From Thorsellia anophelis DSM 18579 (GTDB lineage: Bacteria; Pseudomonadota; Gammaproteobacteria; Enterobacterales; Thorselliaceae): a stretch of 64,000 nt of DNA. Positions 51,540 to 61,256 of the stretch are shown in pieces. Under the pieces are notes generated by a model. That model did no database searches, had not been told where the DNA came from, and was given only the letters and a program-made list of their open reading frames with translations. How positions within the stretch are numbered: the stretch's first letter is position 1; every line of letters begins with the position of its first letter. The stretch is from contig NZ_FOHV01000009.1 in NCBI RefSeq assembly GCF_900111395.1, positions 1-64,000 of the forward strand, written 5' to 3'. A program made the translations under genes and the position numbers.

Positions 51540-52355
51540 CTAATCATCCTTCCAACTAGATTTTGCTAAAAATTCCCTTACTCTTATTAAGTCTTCAGGT
51601 GTATCTACCCCAGCCTCTGGAATGACTTCAGCAATATCGACATGTATTTTTTCACCATGCCAGAGTACCCTTAATTGTTCCAGTAATTCAATATGTTCTA
51701 ATGGGCTAGGTTCAAAAGTAACATAGCGTTTTATGAATCCAGCTCGATAAGCATAAATACCAAGATGACGTAATAGTCCGAGTTTTTCTAATTCAGCGCT
51801 AGTTCTTGCTAAAACAGGCTGTTGCTGATTAGAGGGATTAAAACTCTCTCTATGCCAAGGGATAGTCGCTCTTGAAAAATAGATAGCCGCCCCATGTTTA
51901 TCTCTAACAACCTTCACAACATTGGTATTAAAAATTTCTGAGGATAAACAAATAGGAGTTGCTAGTGTCGCCATTTCGAAAGGTAGAGAATTCAGATTTT
52001 TAGCGAGTTGTTGAATAATTTCAGAAGGTGCTAAAGGTTCATCACCTTGAACGTTTAAAATAATTTCATCATCAGGCAATCTTAATTTGTCTATCACCTC
52101 TGCGAGCCGTTCTGTTCCAGATTGATGCTGTACGCTTGTCATACAAGGCTCAGCATCAAATTTTTTAACCGCATCAAAAACACCTTGGTGATCTGTGGCA
52201 ACAATAATTCTTTTCGCGCCAGCTAATTTAGCTTTCGCAATAACATGTGCTACCATAGGTTTTCCATGTATATCAGCTAAAGGTTTTCCTGGCAGTCTTG
52301 TAGATGCATATCTTGCTGGAATGATAGCTGTAAAATCAGGTATAGGGGTGCTCAT
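51540..52355 (-). CDS. kdsB: 3-deoxy-manno-octulosonate cytidylyltransferase
   Basis: 271 aa from ATG at 52355; a GTG three codons further up is less likely. The CTP-binding start [20 protein letters not shown] and [18 protein letters not shown] and [12 protein letters not shown] define KdsB. It activates KDO as CMP-KDO for LPS. The gene follows ycaR by 90 bp, matching the enteric lpxK-ycaR-kdsB order in part. Confidence 0.96.
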   Translation of the reverse strand: MSTPIPDFTAIIPARYASTRLPGKPLADIHGKPMVAHVIAKAKLAGAKRIIVATDHQGVFDAVKKFDAEPCMTSVQHQSGTERLAEVIDKLRLPDDEIILNVQGDEPLAPSEIIQQLAKNLNSLPFEMATLATPICLSSEIFNTNVVKVVRDKHGAAIYFSRATIPWHRESFNPSNQQQPVLARTSAELEKLGLLRHLGIYAYRAGFIKRYVTFEPSPLEHIELLEQLRVLWHGEKIHVDIAEVIPEAGVDTPEDLIRVREFLAKSSWKDD

Positions 52356-52445
52356 ATAAATCACTCTTTAATTAATCATAGCGCAATTGATACTTTATCG
52401 CTTGTAAAAACGCATAGTATATTTCGCACAGTATTATTTTTGTTT

Positions 52446-52622
52446 TCATAACTCAGTTAAATGAGTTGCTTCTTCTTTAATTAGTACCGCTATTCCATCA
52501 CGAATAGGATAAATTAATTTGTCGGCATGACAAATAAAACTAGATGTTTCAGTATGATAATCTAGTTTGTGATGACAAATTGGACATGCGGCAAGCTCTA
52601 CAAGTTTTGGATCTACATTCAT
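52446..52622 (-). CDS. ycaR: YcaR/Trm112-family zinc-ribbon-like small protein
   Basis: 58 aa, a short gene easily missed. It reads MNVDPKLVELAACPICHHKL, then an HADKLIYPIRDGIAVLIKEE block that matches E. coli YcaR (LLEIIACPVCNGKL, LAFPLRDGIPVLLE). CPIC supplies two metal-ligand Cys and one more (FICHADK) follows; the fourth position is replaced as in YcaR. The function is not established in enterics; Trm112 relatives support methyltransferases. It is adjacent to kdsB as in E. coli. Confidence 0.88.
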   Translation of the reverse strand: MNVDPKLVELAACPICHHKLDYHTETSSFICHADKLIYPIRDGIAVLIKEEATHLTEL

Positions 52623-52689
52623 TGCTATTCCTATATTCAGTTTAAATCATTAACTGATCTCGCTAATGATATTTAATTAAAAGCAAAAT

Positions 52690-53232
52690 TTATAAGTATT
52701 CAGTATAATCTTCAGTATTGATTTCAGGCAATTTTGCCAAAGCACCTTCAGGAGTACCTAAATAAAGATAACCAACGATTTTATCTAGTGGCATACAGTT
52801 AAATGCTGTTCGAATGATTTCATTGTCACACCAGTCCCCACTCCTCCAAATCCCACCAAAACCAAGTGCAAAAGCAGCCATTTGCATAGCTTGAACAGCA
52901 CATCCTGCGGAAACAATTTGTTCCCAATAAGGTACTTTTGGATGATCAACTACCTTTGCAATAACAGCTATAATCATAGGTGCTCGGTAAGGTAATGACG
53001 CTGCTCTTTGCTTTTTATCACTGTCTTGACTACAAACAGTTTGAACAAATAAATCACTTAATCTATCTAATCCTTCATTTTGAATAATCACAAAACGCCA
53101 TGGGGTCAAATGACCATGATCAGGCGCTCTAAGACCCGCTTGTAAAATAAGTTCTAATGATTGACCAGATGGTGCTGGCGTTATAAGTTTAGATTGAGAT
53201 TGACGTTTTAACAATAAATCTATCGCTTGCAT
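52690..53232 (-). CDS. YdjA-like nitroreductase-fold oxidoreductase
   Basis: 180 aa (E. coli YdjA 183), FMN-dependent nitroreductase family. The FMN-binding RQSQSKLITPAPSGQSLELI and LRAPDHGHLTPWRFVII (near residue 35) match YdjA, and GAVQAM-like GCAVQAMQMAAFALGFGGIW is the second cofactor region. The substrate is unknown. It lies divergent from sppA, which also neighbours ydjA in E. coli. Confidence 0.88.
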   Translation of the reverse strand: MQAIDLLLKRQSQSKLITPAPSGQSLELILQAGLRAPDHGHLTPWRFVIIQNEGLDRLSDLFVQTVCSQDSDKKQRAASLPYRAPMIIAVIAKVVDHPKVPYWEQIVSAGCAVQAMQMAAFALGFGGIWRSGDWCDNEIIRTAFNCMPLDKIVGYLYLGTPEGALAKLPEINTEDYTEYL

Positions 53233-53690
53233 CTTTGACTCCTTTTGATGTTAAAGGTGAGTTTTATGACACTATGATTTAATTTTACTACAATATCCAA
53301 AGTTTTATCGAATTATTATCGCACCTAATATTTGAACCATAGTAAATATTGCAATCAACTTAATTATTATGGCCTGTTTAAATAATTGATGTCTATGACT
53401 CAGTAAAAAGATGAGTTGAGTTTTCAATCAACAATAGCCATTCACAACCAACTTCAGACAAGTTTTAAAAAAAATAATGATTTCACAGATAAGTACAATT
53501 AAAACAGACATAATCAGGTTAATATGTACCTAAAATAGCGACTTATTTTTAAGATTAGCGTCAAATATAATGCATTTTAGCGCAAGTTTAGCTATGATCA
53601 ACTTCGATTGTGAAATACTCCGTATCTGATTCTATATTATGTTTCAAGAGGCACGAACCATCCCTTAGCAAATTAGGAAATTTAATCACT
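53233..53690. other. 458-bp divergent intergenic region before sppA
   Basis: AT-rich with no supported gene. A GTG at 53610 would extend the sppA frame by 27 residues without resembling the family, so it is taken as non-coding. Confidence 0.45.
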
Positions 53691-55538
53691 ATGTGGAAGT
53701 TTATAAAAAACATACCTAAATACATTTGGCTGACATTACGTTATATGCGAGAAACCTTTTGGAATCTCCTTATGATATTTTTTATCGTTTCAATGATAGG
53801 TTCAATAAGCAGTTCAAATCAAATTGAACCCAAACAAAGTGCCTTATTACTTAATATAACAGGTACCATAGTAGATAAGCCTGTACCAGAAAACCCATTA
53901 GAAATTTGGTTTGCTGAGATGATGGGAGAAGACACCTCGATTCGACGTGAAAATAGTATTTTTGAACTTGTTGAAAAAATTAAACAAGCGAAATCTGACA
54001 CCCGAATTACAGGACTCATAATTTCACTCAGCAAATTTTATGGCAGTAATAGTGCCAACTTACAAACTTTAGGCGCTGCTATTGAAGATTTTAAAGAGTC
54101 GAAAAAACCAGTCATTGCATTTGCTGATAGCTTAACTCAACAGGATTATTATCTAGCTAGTTTCGCCGATGAGATCCATATCGCACCATATGGTTCGGTA
54201 GATATTCATGGTTTTGCCACTAGTAATCTGTATTTTAAATCTCTCTTAGATACTTTGGGAGTCAATACTCATGTCTTTAGAGTTGGTACCTATAAATCAG
54301 CAGTAGAGCCATATCTAAGAGACGATATGTCGCCTGAAGCAAGAGAGATGACAAATCGATTTTTAACCGGGCTTTGGGATAACTATTTAGAAACTGTTTC
54401 AAATAACAGGCATTTTCTAAAAAAAGAGGAGTTTTTTACGGACTCGAACTCACTTATAACGGAGCTTAAAGCTAATAATGGAAATATGGCTAAATTAGCA
54501 TATGAAAAAAAATGGGTCGATTCACTTTCAGATCGTTCCCAAATAGAAAATACATTAGACTTTAAGTTTGGCATTACTGATAAAGAAAATTCTTCTAACT
54601 ATATTAGTATTTACGATTATACGCTCAATAATACGTTAGAGACATTAGCAAGCAAACCAAATATCGCAGTTATTACAATCGACGGACCGATAGTTGATGG
54701 ATTTAATGGTCCTGGTTATGCTGGTGCAGACACGATTAGCGAACAGATAAGCGAAGCAAGACGAGACCCTGATATTAAAGGACTCATTTTACGAGTCAAC
54801 AGCCCTGGTGGTTCTGTTACAGCAGCAGAAGTGATTCATGCTGAACTAGAAGCATTTAAATTAGCTGGTAAACCGATCGTCGCATCATTTGGTGGTTTGG
54901 CTGCTTCTGGTGGATACTGGGTTGCAACGCCTGCTAACTATATCGTAGCCAATGAAAACACGTTAACAGGCTCAATTGGTATTTTTGGTGTAATACCAAC
55001 AATTGAAAACAGTTTGGCTAAAGTAGGTGTATTTTCAAATAGTGTTGCGACAACTGAGTTTGGATCAGGTACCGTAACAGAAGCGTTACCTGACGCGCTA
55101 AAGCAAATGATTCAACTGAATATAGAATATGGATATCAGAGATTTATTGGGCTCGTTTCAGCATCACGTCATATGTCATTTGAAAGGGTTGATGCAATTG
55201 CACAGGGCCAGGTTTGGATTGCTAAAGATGCACTTAAACATAAATTAATTGATGAAATTGGTAATTTTGATATTGCATTAGAAAAAATGAAATCTCTAAC
55301 TGAAATTAATCAGCTAACATTAAAGTGGTATAAAAAAGAGCCAACTTTCTTTGAATCAATTATGTTGCAAATGAATGCGGCCGTTGATAGCAAATTAAGC
55401 TCATACATTCCTGAAAGTTTAATGCCCTATGTAAAATCACTTTCACAGTATGAAGCATTACTTTCTCAGACGACACCATCAGTCGGTGGCGCTAAAGTAT
55501 TTGTTTTATGCGAAACTTGTAGTGATAACGCTTTTTAA
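53691..55538 (+). CDS. sppA: signal peptide peptidase SppA, 67K type
   Basis: 615 aa from ATG at 53691, chosen because AGGAAA lies upstream and the product starts MWKFIKNIPKYIWLTLRY, like E. coli SppA. One N-terminal membrane helix (about residues 23-42) anchors two ClpP-like halves. The catalytic Lys is in RVGTYKSAVEPY (about residue 202) and the nucleophile Ser in GLAASGGYWVA (about residue 405). SppA digests leftover signal peptides in the inner membrane. Confidence 0.96.
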   Translation: MWKFIKNIPKYIWLTLRYMRETFWNLLMIFFIVSMIGSISSSNQIEPKQSALLLNITGTIVDKPVPENPLEIWFAEMMGEDTSIRRENSIFELVEKIKQAKSDTRITGLIISLSKFYGSNSANLQTLGAAIEDFKESKKPVIAFADSLTQQDYYLASFADEIHIAPYGSVDIHGFATSNLYFKSLLDTLGVNTHVFRVGTYKSAVEPYLRDDMSPEAREMTNRFLTGLWDNYLETVSNNRHFLKKEEFFTDSNSLITELKANNGNMAKLAYEKKWVDSLSDRSQIENTLDFKFGITDKENSSNYISIYDYTLNNTLETLASKPNIAVITIDGPIVDGFNGPGYAGADTISEQISEARRDPDIKGLILRVNSPGGSVTAAEVIHAELEAFKLAGKPIVASFGGLAASGGYWVATPANYIVANENTLTGSIGIFGVIPTIENSLAKVGVFSNSVATTEFGSGTVTEALPDALKQMIQLNIEYGYQRFIGLVSASRHMSFERVDAIAQGQVWIAKDALKHKLIDEIGNFDIALEKMKSLTEINQLTLKWYKKEPTFFESIMLQMNAAVDSKLSSYIPESLMPYVKSLSQYEALLSQTTPSVGGAKVFVLCETCSDNAF

Positions 55539-55608
55539 ATTATCGCGCCTAAATAGGTATCGCTTCTTGAAGACACAGCCATTATAGATGATTAACATTC
55601 TTAGTCTT

Positions 55609-55900
55609 CTATCGGTTCTTAAAAGCGTTTAACTTGGCGGTAGTTCCTCTACCGCCACCCATTCTATTATGCAGCAAGAGGCAATCGGTAAGCAGGGAGG
55701 TTATAGCAGCATTAAAATCATACCCATGGCATTCACCACAATACAAGCAACGAAAAGTGCCTCTATTTTTAGAGCTAGAAAACCATTATTAGATTTTGCT
55801 AATAGTACGGTCATACCAGTATATTGTGTATTCTAACTTTCGAACCACTTCACCTAAATTAACATTACTCAAAGTTTCTTTTTAAAAATTTAGGCATCGC
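55609..55900 (-). pseudogene. decayed IS200/IS605 TnpB, C-terminal part
   Basis: Leftward frame ending at TAG 55609-55611. It reads NLGEVVRKLEYTIYWYDRTI, then SKI with two stops and WFSSSKN, a zinc-ribbon remnant FRCLYCGEC, then GYDFNAAITSLL. These match the TnpB stretch LGEVVRxLEYKAxWYxRxIxxIDRWFPSSK, a Cys4 ribbon, and the RuvC-III DxxAAxN motif. Stops, a frameshift near 55860 and lost Cys pairs mark it as dead. A 9-bp GC-rich hairpin (TGGCGGTAG/CTACCGCCA, 55635-55657) lies within. No intact TnpA accompanies it. Confidence 0.78.
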
Positions 55901-55923
55901 GTGCACATCAGTTTGTAAATTAT

Positions 55924-57948
55924 TTAGCCTTTTTTAGGAAACTTAGCTTTTAGCATAGCTAAATGTGCTTGGCCTTTTTCCATTCTTTGTTGAGGGGTAT
56001 CCTTTGCTTTTTTTGATTCCCAGTCTAAATCATCTTGGGGCAGCTCTGCTAAAAATCGGCTTGGTTCAGGTTTAATTACCTCTCCCATTGACCGCCTTTC
56101 AAGGCAATGGGATAAGGTTAACGTTTTTTTAGCCCTGGTAATCCCAACATATGCAAGGCGCCTTTCTTCTTCAATAAGTTCTGGTTGGTTATCATCGATG
56201 CTATTTTGATGAGGCATTATGCCCTCTTCCATTCCCAGGATATAAACAAAATCAAACTCAAGTCCCTTTGATGCATGAATCGTCATTAATTGCACTTGAT
56301 CTGCATCTTGTTCATCCTCGCCTCGCTCTAACATATCTCTTAAAGTAAAACGATTTACTGCTTGAGTTAATGTCATTGGTTCTTCGAGCTCATCTCCTTT
56401 AAGCATTTCACCTAACCATTCATAGAGCTGATTAACATTTCTTACACGCATTTCTGCCGCTTTTTGACTTGGCGACGTTTCAAATAACCAGCTATCATAA
56501 TTAATACTCGTCAATAAAGTTTTAACAGATTCTAACGGTTCATTTTTTGCGTGTTCAGAAAGTTTATCAAGCCAAATAGTAAACTGTTGAAGTGCGCCTA
56601 ATTGACGGGAAGTTAATAAACCTGTAGGACCAATATCAAAGCTTGCGCTGAACAAGCTTTTTTGCTGACTTTTAGCAAACTCACCTAATTTTTGCAAAGT
56701 AGTTGGGCCAATTTCACGTCTCGGAGTATTCACTATCCTTAAAAAAGCAGTATCATCTTCGCTATTAGTCAAAACACGCAAATAAGCCATGATATCTTTG
56801 ATTTCAGCTCTGGCAAAAAATGAAGTACCTCCCGAAATTTTATAAGGGATCCTATTTTGCATTAATACTTTTTCAATCAGTCTAGATTGATGGTTACTTC
56901 TATATAATATTGCATACTGTTTATAATCAGTATTTTGTAAAAACCGATGAGAGATAAGTTCAGCAACGACTCTTTCTGCTTCATTTTCCTCATTTTTAGA
57001 GGCTAATACCTTAATTTGCTCCCCCTGCTCTATATCGCAAAATAGCTTTTTATCAAAAAGATGGGGGTTATTAGCAATTAATATATTTGCTGCTTTAAGA
57101 ATTCTAGCTGTGGAACGATAGTTTTGCTCAAGTTTAATTACATTCAAGTTAGGAAAATCACGCTTAAGTAATGCCATATTTTGTGGCTGCGCACCACGCC
57201 AAGAGTAAATAGATTGATCATCATCGCCCACAACAGTAAATCTAGCTCTTGTTCCTACAATCATTTTAATCAGTTGGTATTGACTTGTATTCGTATCTTG
57301 ATACTCATCTACTAATAAGTATTTAATTTTTTGTTGCCACCGCTCCCTGACCTCTTGATTTTCAATGAGCAATTTTGTAGGTAATAAAATCAAATCGTCA
57401 AAATCAAGTACATTTAACGACCTTGTTTGGGTTTCATATAACTGATAACAGTGAGCAAAAATTTTATCTTCCTGACTTAATGCGCTTTCTAAAGCCAGTT
57501 TTGGGGAAATAATATCATTCTTCCAACGGCTAATACGATTAGTCAGTTGCATAAGAAGCGTTTTATCTTCTTTAAGAAAAGGTTCAGTAAGCTCTTTTAA
57601 TAAGGCAAGTTGATCTTGGTCATCAAATAATGAGAAGTTAGATTTTAGTTCTAACACTTTGTGTTCACGTTTAATAATCTCTAAGCCAAGCGTATGAAAA
57701 GTAGAAATCAGTAGCCCTCTTGCCTCTTTTTTGCCAAGCGTTGCTGCCACCCGCTCCTTCATTTCTCGCGCAGCTTTATTTGTGAACGTTACAGCTGCGA
57801 TTTGCCTAGCTTCATATCCACACACTCTAATTAAATGAGCAATTTTGTTGGTGATTACCCGAGTTTTACCAGAACCTGCACCAGCTAATACTAGGCAAGG
57901 CCCTGTGACAAATTCAACCGCAGATTGCTGCGCATCATTTAATTTCAT
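55924..57948 (-). CDS. rep: ATP-dependent DNA helicase Rep
   Basis: 674 aa, UvrD/Rep superfamily 1 helicase, E. coli Rep is 673 aa. Motif [19 protein letters not shown], motif [16 protein letters not shown], motif [18 protein letters not shown] and motif [14 protein letters not shown] are intact. Rep helps forks move through bound proteins and supports restart. The length and N-terminal [20 protein letters not shown] favour Rep over UvrD (720 aa). Confidence 0.95.
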   Translation of the reverse strand: MKLNDAQQSAVEFVTGPCLVLAGAGSGKTRVITNKIAHLIRVCGYEARQIAAVTFTNKAAREMKERVAATLGKKEARGLLISTFHTLGLEIIKREHKVLELKSNFSLFDDQDQLALLKELTEPFLKEDKTLLMQLTNRISRWKNDIISPKLALESALSQEDKIFAHCYQLYETQTRSLNVLDFDDLILLPTKLLIENQEVRERWQQKIKYLLVDEYQDTNTSQYQLIKMIVGTRARFTVVGDDDQSIYSWRGAQPQNMALLKRDFPNLNVIKLEQNYRSTARILKAANILIANNPHLFDKKLFCDIEQGEQIKVLASKNEENEAERVVAELISHRFLQNTDYKQYAILYRSNHQSRLIEKVLMQNRIPYKISGGTSFFARAEIKDIMAYLRVLTNSEDDTAFLRIVNTPRREIGPTTLQKLGEFAKSQQKSLFSASFDIGPTGLLTSRQLGALQQFTIWLDKLSEHAKNEPLESVKTLLTSINYDSWLFETSPSQKAAEMRVRNVNQLYEWLGEMLKGDELEEPMTLTQAVNRFTLRDMLERGEDEQDADQVQLMTIHASKGLEFDFVYILGMEEGIMPHQNSIDDNQPELIEEERRLAYVGITRAKKTLTLSHCLERRSMGEVIKPEPSRFLAELPQDDLDWESKKAKDTPQQRMEKGQAHLAMLKAKFPKKG

Positions 57949-58068
57949 AAGATTAGATTCAACTCTATTTTAAGTAATCGATAAAACCTGGGGAAATTGA
58001 TATGTTACTTCTAACCAATTTATAAAAATATTTATCTAAAACAGCAAAGAAAACTAGCTTGATTATTA

Positions 58069-58077
58069 TGTGGATAA
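58069..58077 (-). other. single consensus DnaA box in rep-yciO gap
   Basis: TGTGGATAA is the exact reverse complement of TTATCCACA. Only one copy occurs, so it does not make an origin by itself; it may be chance in AT-rich DNA. Confidence 0.25.
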
Positions 58078-58094
58078 AATTTATTAGAGGCTTA

Positions 58095-58715
58095 TTACTC
58101 AAATGGAGCCGTATCACCTATACCATAGCGAATGATGACAGGGCTATCTTCAGTCAAATCAATTACAGTAGTTGGCTTCTCTCCTAAAAAACCACCATGA
58201 ATAACAAGATCAACTTGTTTACCTAATAAATCATAAATTTCTTCAGGTGAACTCAGCATGTCTTCATGATCAGGTAATATTAAGCTACAAGAAATCATAG
58301 GTTCACCTAATGTTTCAAGTAAAGCTAATGCAATAGGATTACTGGGTACTCTAAGACCTATCGTTTTTCTTTTTTCATTCATTAAACGTCTAGGTACTTC
58401 CTTAGTCGCTTTAAGAATAAAAGTATAACTACCAGGCGTGTTGTTTTTGATAAGTCGATAAGCACTATTATCAACATATGCATAAGTCGCAAGCTCGGAT
58501 AAATCTCTACACATTAATGTAAAATTATGCTTACTATCGATTTTACGAATTCGATAGATTTGTTCCATTGCATTTTTCTCACCTACTCGACATCCGATTG
58601 CATAACCAGAATCAGTAGGATAAATCAACACACCACCAGAGCGAACAATTTCAACGGCTTGATTAATCAGTCTTGGCTGTGGATTATCAGGATGTATGTA
58701 GGAAAGCGGATTCAT
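58095..58715 (-). CDS. YciO-like member of the Sua5/YrdC/YciO family
   Basis: 206 aa, the E. coli YciO length. The dsRNA/nucleotide-binding fold is shown by GGVLIYPTDSGYAIGCRV (near residue 29), MCRDLSELATYAYV and a C-terminal GEKPTTVIDLTEDSPVIIR. Relatives TsaC/Sua5 make threonylcarbamoyl-AMP for t6A in tRNA; YciO itself has a weaker or unclear role. YciO-type rather than TsaC is favoured by the PGSYTFILKATKEVPRRLMN block. Confidence 0.88.
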   Translation of the reverse strand: MNPLSYIHPDNPQPRLINQAVEIVRSGGVLIYPTDSGYAIGCRVGEKNAMEQIYRIRKIDSKHNFTLMCRDLSELATYAYVDNSAYRLIKNNTPGSYTFILKATKEVPRRLMNEKRKTIGLRVPSNPIALALLETLGEPMISCSLILPDHEDMLSSPEEIYDLLGKQVDLVIHGGFLGEKPTTVIDLTEDSPVIIRYGIGDTAPFE

Positions 58716-58981
58716 TTTATCAGTCTCATTTCATTCAAATTAGGTAATGATCCCTATTATAACTTGAAATCCTATATAATTTCATCTTAATCTTACTTCT
58801 GATGCTTAAGTGAACTTATCACAATCTCTTTTCATCAAGTGAATAAGTAAAACTTTACATTTAATTGCGCTTATTCATGATAAATGCGCTTGTAATTTAT
58901 ACAATTTAGTTCTAGACTGACACTAAGTTTTCATCAAGTAATAATTTATTACTTTAGAGCATTAATTATATAGGAGGCGTT

Positions 58982-59176
58982 ATGGATATTTCAGCAGTTG
59001 ATATGCCTATTGAGTCATCAAAAATGCAAGCTAACGTATTAGCTCAGCAAAATCAGGCAACAGAGTTAAGAAAAGTGATGACAGATGAAACGATTGAAAC
59101 TGCTAGAGCAGTTGAAAAAATGCCTAGCTTAAGTCAAACGGATACTGTCGGTAGCCAAATCAATACTACCGCATAA
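58982..59176 (+). CDS. small putative motility protein, YjfB family
   Basis: 64 aa with a perfect AGGAGG site. The start MDISAVDMPIESSKMQANVL fits the short MDIS... family named putative motility protein (YjfB-type), helical and without signal or membrane parts. No partner gene is adjacent; flagellar genes are far upstream in this window. It ends with a strong terminator, so it is a single-gene unit. The exact role is not known. Confidence 0.7.
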   Translation: MDISAVDMPIESSKMQANVLAQQNQATELRKVMTDETIETARAVEKMPSLSQTDTVGSQINTTA

Positions 59177-59191
59177 ATCGCTTTAATTAAG

Positions 59192-59215
59192 CACTATCTA
59201 GTTTATTTGATAGTG
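59192..59215. repeat. inverted repeat after the YjfB-like gene
   Basis: CACTATC (59192-59198) pairs with GATAGTG (59209-59215). It precedes the main terminator by about 10 bases and may add stem strength to the 3' end. Confidence 0.4.
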
Positions 59216-59226
59216 TCGTTATTTAA

Positions 59227-59251
59227 AAACCTGCAATCGCAGGTTTTTTTT
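59227..59251 (+). terminator. intrinsic terminator of the YjfB-like gene
   Basis: AAACCTGC (59227-59234), loop AATC, GCAGGTTT (59239-59246), then a T-run to 59251. A textbook Rho-independent terminator. Confidence 0.92.
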
Positions 59252-59562
59252 CGACTAATTTATCCATTTAACCGCCCCTGTCCTTCAGGGCCTATTTTTT
59301 GATGAGATATTTTAAAATCGAAAAGATGTAGCGTGTAATATTTTATGCTAATTTACTACATAACTGAATGATTTTTTTTCACATTGGTGTAGTTAAATCT
59401 TCAGAAAACACAGTCCTTGTTTTGTGATACATCTCACGATTATGAGGGGAAGGTGTCAAGAAAATCGTTTACACATTTCCCCCTTATTAAGAAAGAGAGT
59501 TTAAGGCAGAATGGATGAAATGTTAATTTAACATCATATACTAATAATGAGATACCAATACT
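59252..59562. other. gene-free stretch with a possible IS200/IS605 end hairpin
   Basis: CCCTG (59276-59280) and CAGGG (59286-59290) flank TCCTT, followed closely by T-rich sequence. The string CCCCTGTCCTTCAGGG resembles the hairpin at IS200/IS605 right ends, like the ones near 33955 and 44575. No transposase remnant is next to it, so the link is tentative. No ORF is supported. Confidence 0.35.
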
Positions 59563-60099
59563 ATGAATATAACTATTCCTAAAACCTTGCATCCATATGC
59601 AATTAACAAAAGAATTGAAGAAGAGTGTTTTTCCGTTATTGAACTTCAGTCATCAGTCGGTAATCAACTTTTTGAACTCCATTTTTTTGGTGACCAAAGT
59701 AATGATGGGTATATTCATGGACTACCACCGAGCTTTAGCAACCGACTAATCGTGGCAAAGTGTATAGTTTCAGGAGAAGAAATTATAATTTTTGATGAAA
59801 GTTTACAAGGTTATGATGGTATGTTTTGCATCCCTGTAAGTGAAGATGAAAAAAATAATAGACCGCTAAAAAAGCTTAACTTTATGCCAGCAGAAGTCAC
59901 CATAAGCTTTGGATATGGTATTGATTACGAATCAGAAAAAGAAATCTATGAAACAAATGAGTTAGGTTTATTTAAGCTTATCGATGGTCGTGCAGTAACA
60001 TTTACACAAGTACAAGAAGATGGTTTTGACTGGTTAATTGTTAGCTTAAAATCTCAATCTGGCGAATATAAAGAAATCATCAATACTGAATTAGCATAA
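59563..60099 (+). CDS. unknown soluble 178-aa protein
   Basis: Not recognised. It is acidic with no signal peptide or membrane segment. Mixed alpha/beta character is suggested by strands such as LIVAKCIVSGEEIIIFDES and EDGFDWLIVSLKSQS. Codon use looks like its neighbours. A Cys at residue 23, another in IVAKCIVS and one in GMFCIPVS are the only ones. It stands alone, with a possible IS end upstream and decayed sequence downstream, a setting that fits an accessory gene. An immunity-type protein is conceivable, but nothing in the sequence proves it. Confidence 0.6.
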   Translation: MNITIPKTLHPYAINKRIEEECFSVIELQSSVGNQLFELHFFGDQSNDGYIHGLPPSFSNRLIVAKCIVSGEEIIIFDESLQGYDGMFCIPVSEDEKNNRPLKKLNFMPAEVTISFGYGIDYESEKEIYETNELGLFKLIDGRAVTFTQVQEDGFDWLIVSLKSQSGEYKEIINTELA

Positions 60100-60144
60100 A
60101 CACTCCTCTAAGCTTGTAATGGCTAGTTCAATAGTCAACTTAAA

Positions 60145-60365
60145 GCCTTAGAATTACCAAAATTCGCATAAATTTGAGCGCTATAAAAAAGTTTTTAAGT
60201 AAAACTATACGGCAAGCCAGCTTACTGCCTGTGGCTTAACGCAGCATAAATACAGATTAAGATTTAAATGGAATATTAAAGAACGTTCTAAAGCAATGCG
60301 TAAAATTACTTATATTGAAAGTAGGGATTTTTCAGACGGAAAGGTATAAATTAATATTACAGTCT
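60145..60365 (+). pseudogene. possible decayed coding remnant, TnpB-like at best
   Basis: One frame reads HKFERYKKVFK, a stop, NYTASQLTACGLTQHKYRLR, then FKWNIKERSKAMRKITYIES, RDFSDGKV, a stop and INITVSN. The last part loosely resembles the TnpB stretch with GKI...TISRD..GKYYVNITV. This is weak; it may be another gene entirely or chance. Confidence 0.25.
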
Positions 60366-60500
60366 CAAATTAGTAATCAGCAAAGCTAAACTCTCATCCA
60401 TAACGTCTAATACTGCGATATGCATAAAAGTTTAACTTAATGATTATAGCTTTTTTTAAGACAATTAATTGTACTTAAAATAATAACCTAGTCTCATAGA

Positions 60501-61256
60501 TTATTGAGTTTTGATTTGCTCACGCATACGTTTAGCACGTTCAGCAGAGTCAGGATGCGTTGAGAACATTGAAGATTCTCCACCTAACGTCGCTAATTTT
60601 TCAAACGCGCTAGCCATACCTTCTTGGTTTAAACCATTCTTTTTAAGTAATGCAAGTGCATAGTCGTCAGCTTCAAACTCTTGAGCTTGAGAAAACTGTG
60701 CATTAATTAATGCTTGTGCAATATCACCTAATTCACTTTGTGATAACGCTGCAACTGCATTATTGCTTGATTGAGCTGCCGCATCACGAGCAATTTCTGC
60801 AGCATAAGCTACTTGAGTTGCCTTTTTACGATGACCTTCAACAACATGACCAATTTCATGACCAATAACACCAGAAACTTCATCATCATTCATAAAGTCC
60901 ATAAGGCCACTGTAAACACGGATACAGCCATTTGCCATAGCCCATGCATTGATATTACCTTCATCCATGTAAACTTTATAATTCAAAGTTTCACCGTCAA
61001 CATTAGTGCCAAATTTGCCAGCTAATTTTTCTAACCGTTTTGCATATTTACTGTCTGGTGATGCAATTGTTGCTTCTGCATCATAAGCCATACAAGCTTC
61101 GTTTGCGATTGATTTAATTTCAGCATCGCTCAAAGTGGCAGCTTCAAATGCTTTCATACCAGTACTTAGCATAGCATCTGGCGACATGTTTTTACAACCA
61201 GCTAATACCATTACAGATACTGCTGCAAGCGCTAATCCTAATTTTTTATTAATCAT
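60501..61256 (-). CDS. loiP: M48-family metalloprotease lipoprotein LoiP-like
   Basis: 251 aa from ATG at 61256 (AAAGAGA upstream), giving the lipoprotein signal MINKKLGLALAAVSVMVLAG with lipobox LAGC. The zinc motif HEIGHVVEGH lies near residue 130 and the third ligand Glu in QAQEFEADDYAL-like QEFEADDYALALL. It aligns end to end with E. coli LoiP (YggG), an outer-membrane metalloprotease acting with BepA. Phe-Phe-type specificity is known for the E. coli protein only. Confidence 0.92.
   Translation of the reverse strand: MINKKLGLALAAVSVMVLAGCKNMSPDAMLSTGMKAFEAATLSDAEIKSIANEACMAYDAEATIASPDSKYAKRLEKLAGKFGTNVDGETLNYKVYMDEGNINAWAMANGCIRVYSGLMDFMNDDEVSGVIGHEIGHVVEGHRKKATQVAYAAEIARDAAAQSSNNAVAALSQSELGDIAQALINAQFSQAQEFEADDYALALLKKNGLNQEGMASAFEKLATLGGESSMFSTHPDSAERAKRMREQIKTQ

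Noticed and set aside
53610-53690. 27-residue N-terminal extension of SppA from a GTG
   Set aside because: The extension does not resemble the family and the ATG at 53691 has the ribosome-binding site and matches known SppA starts.
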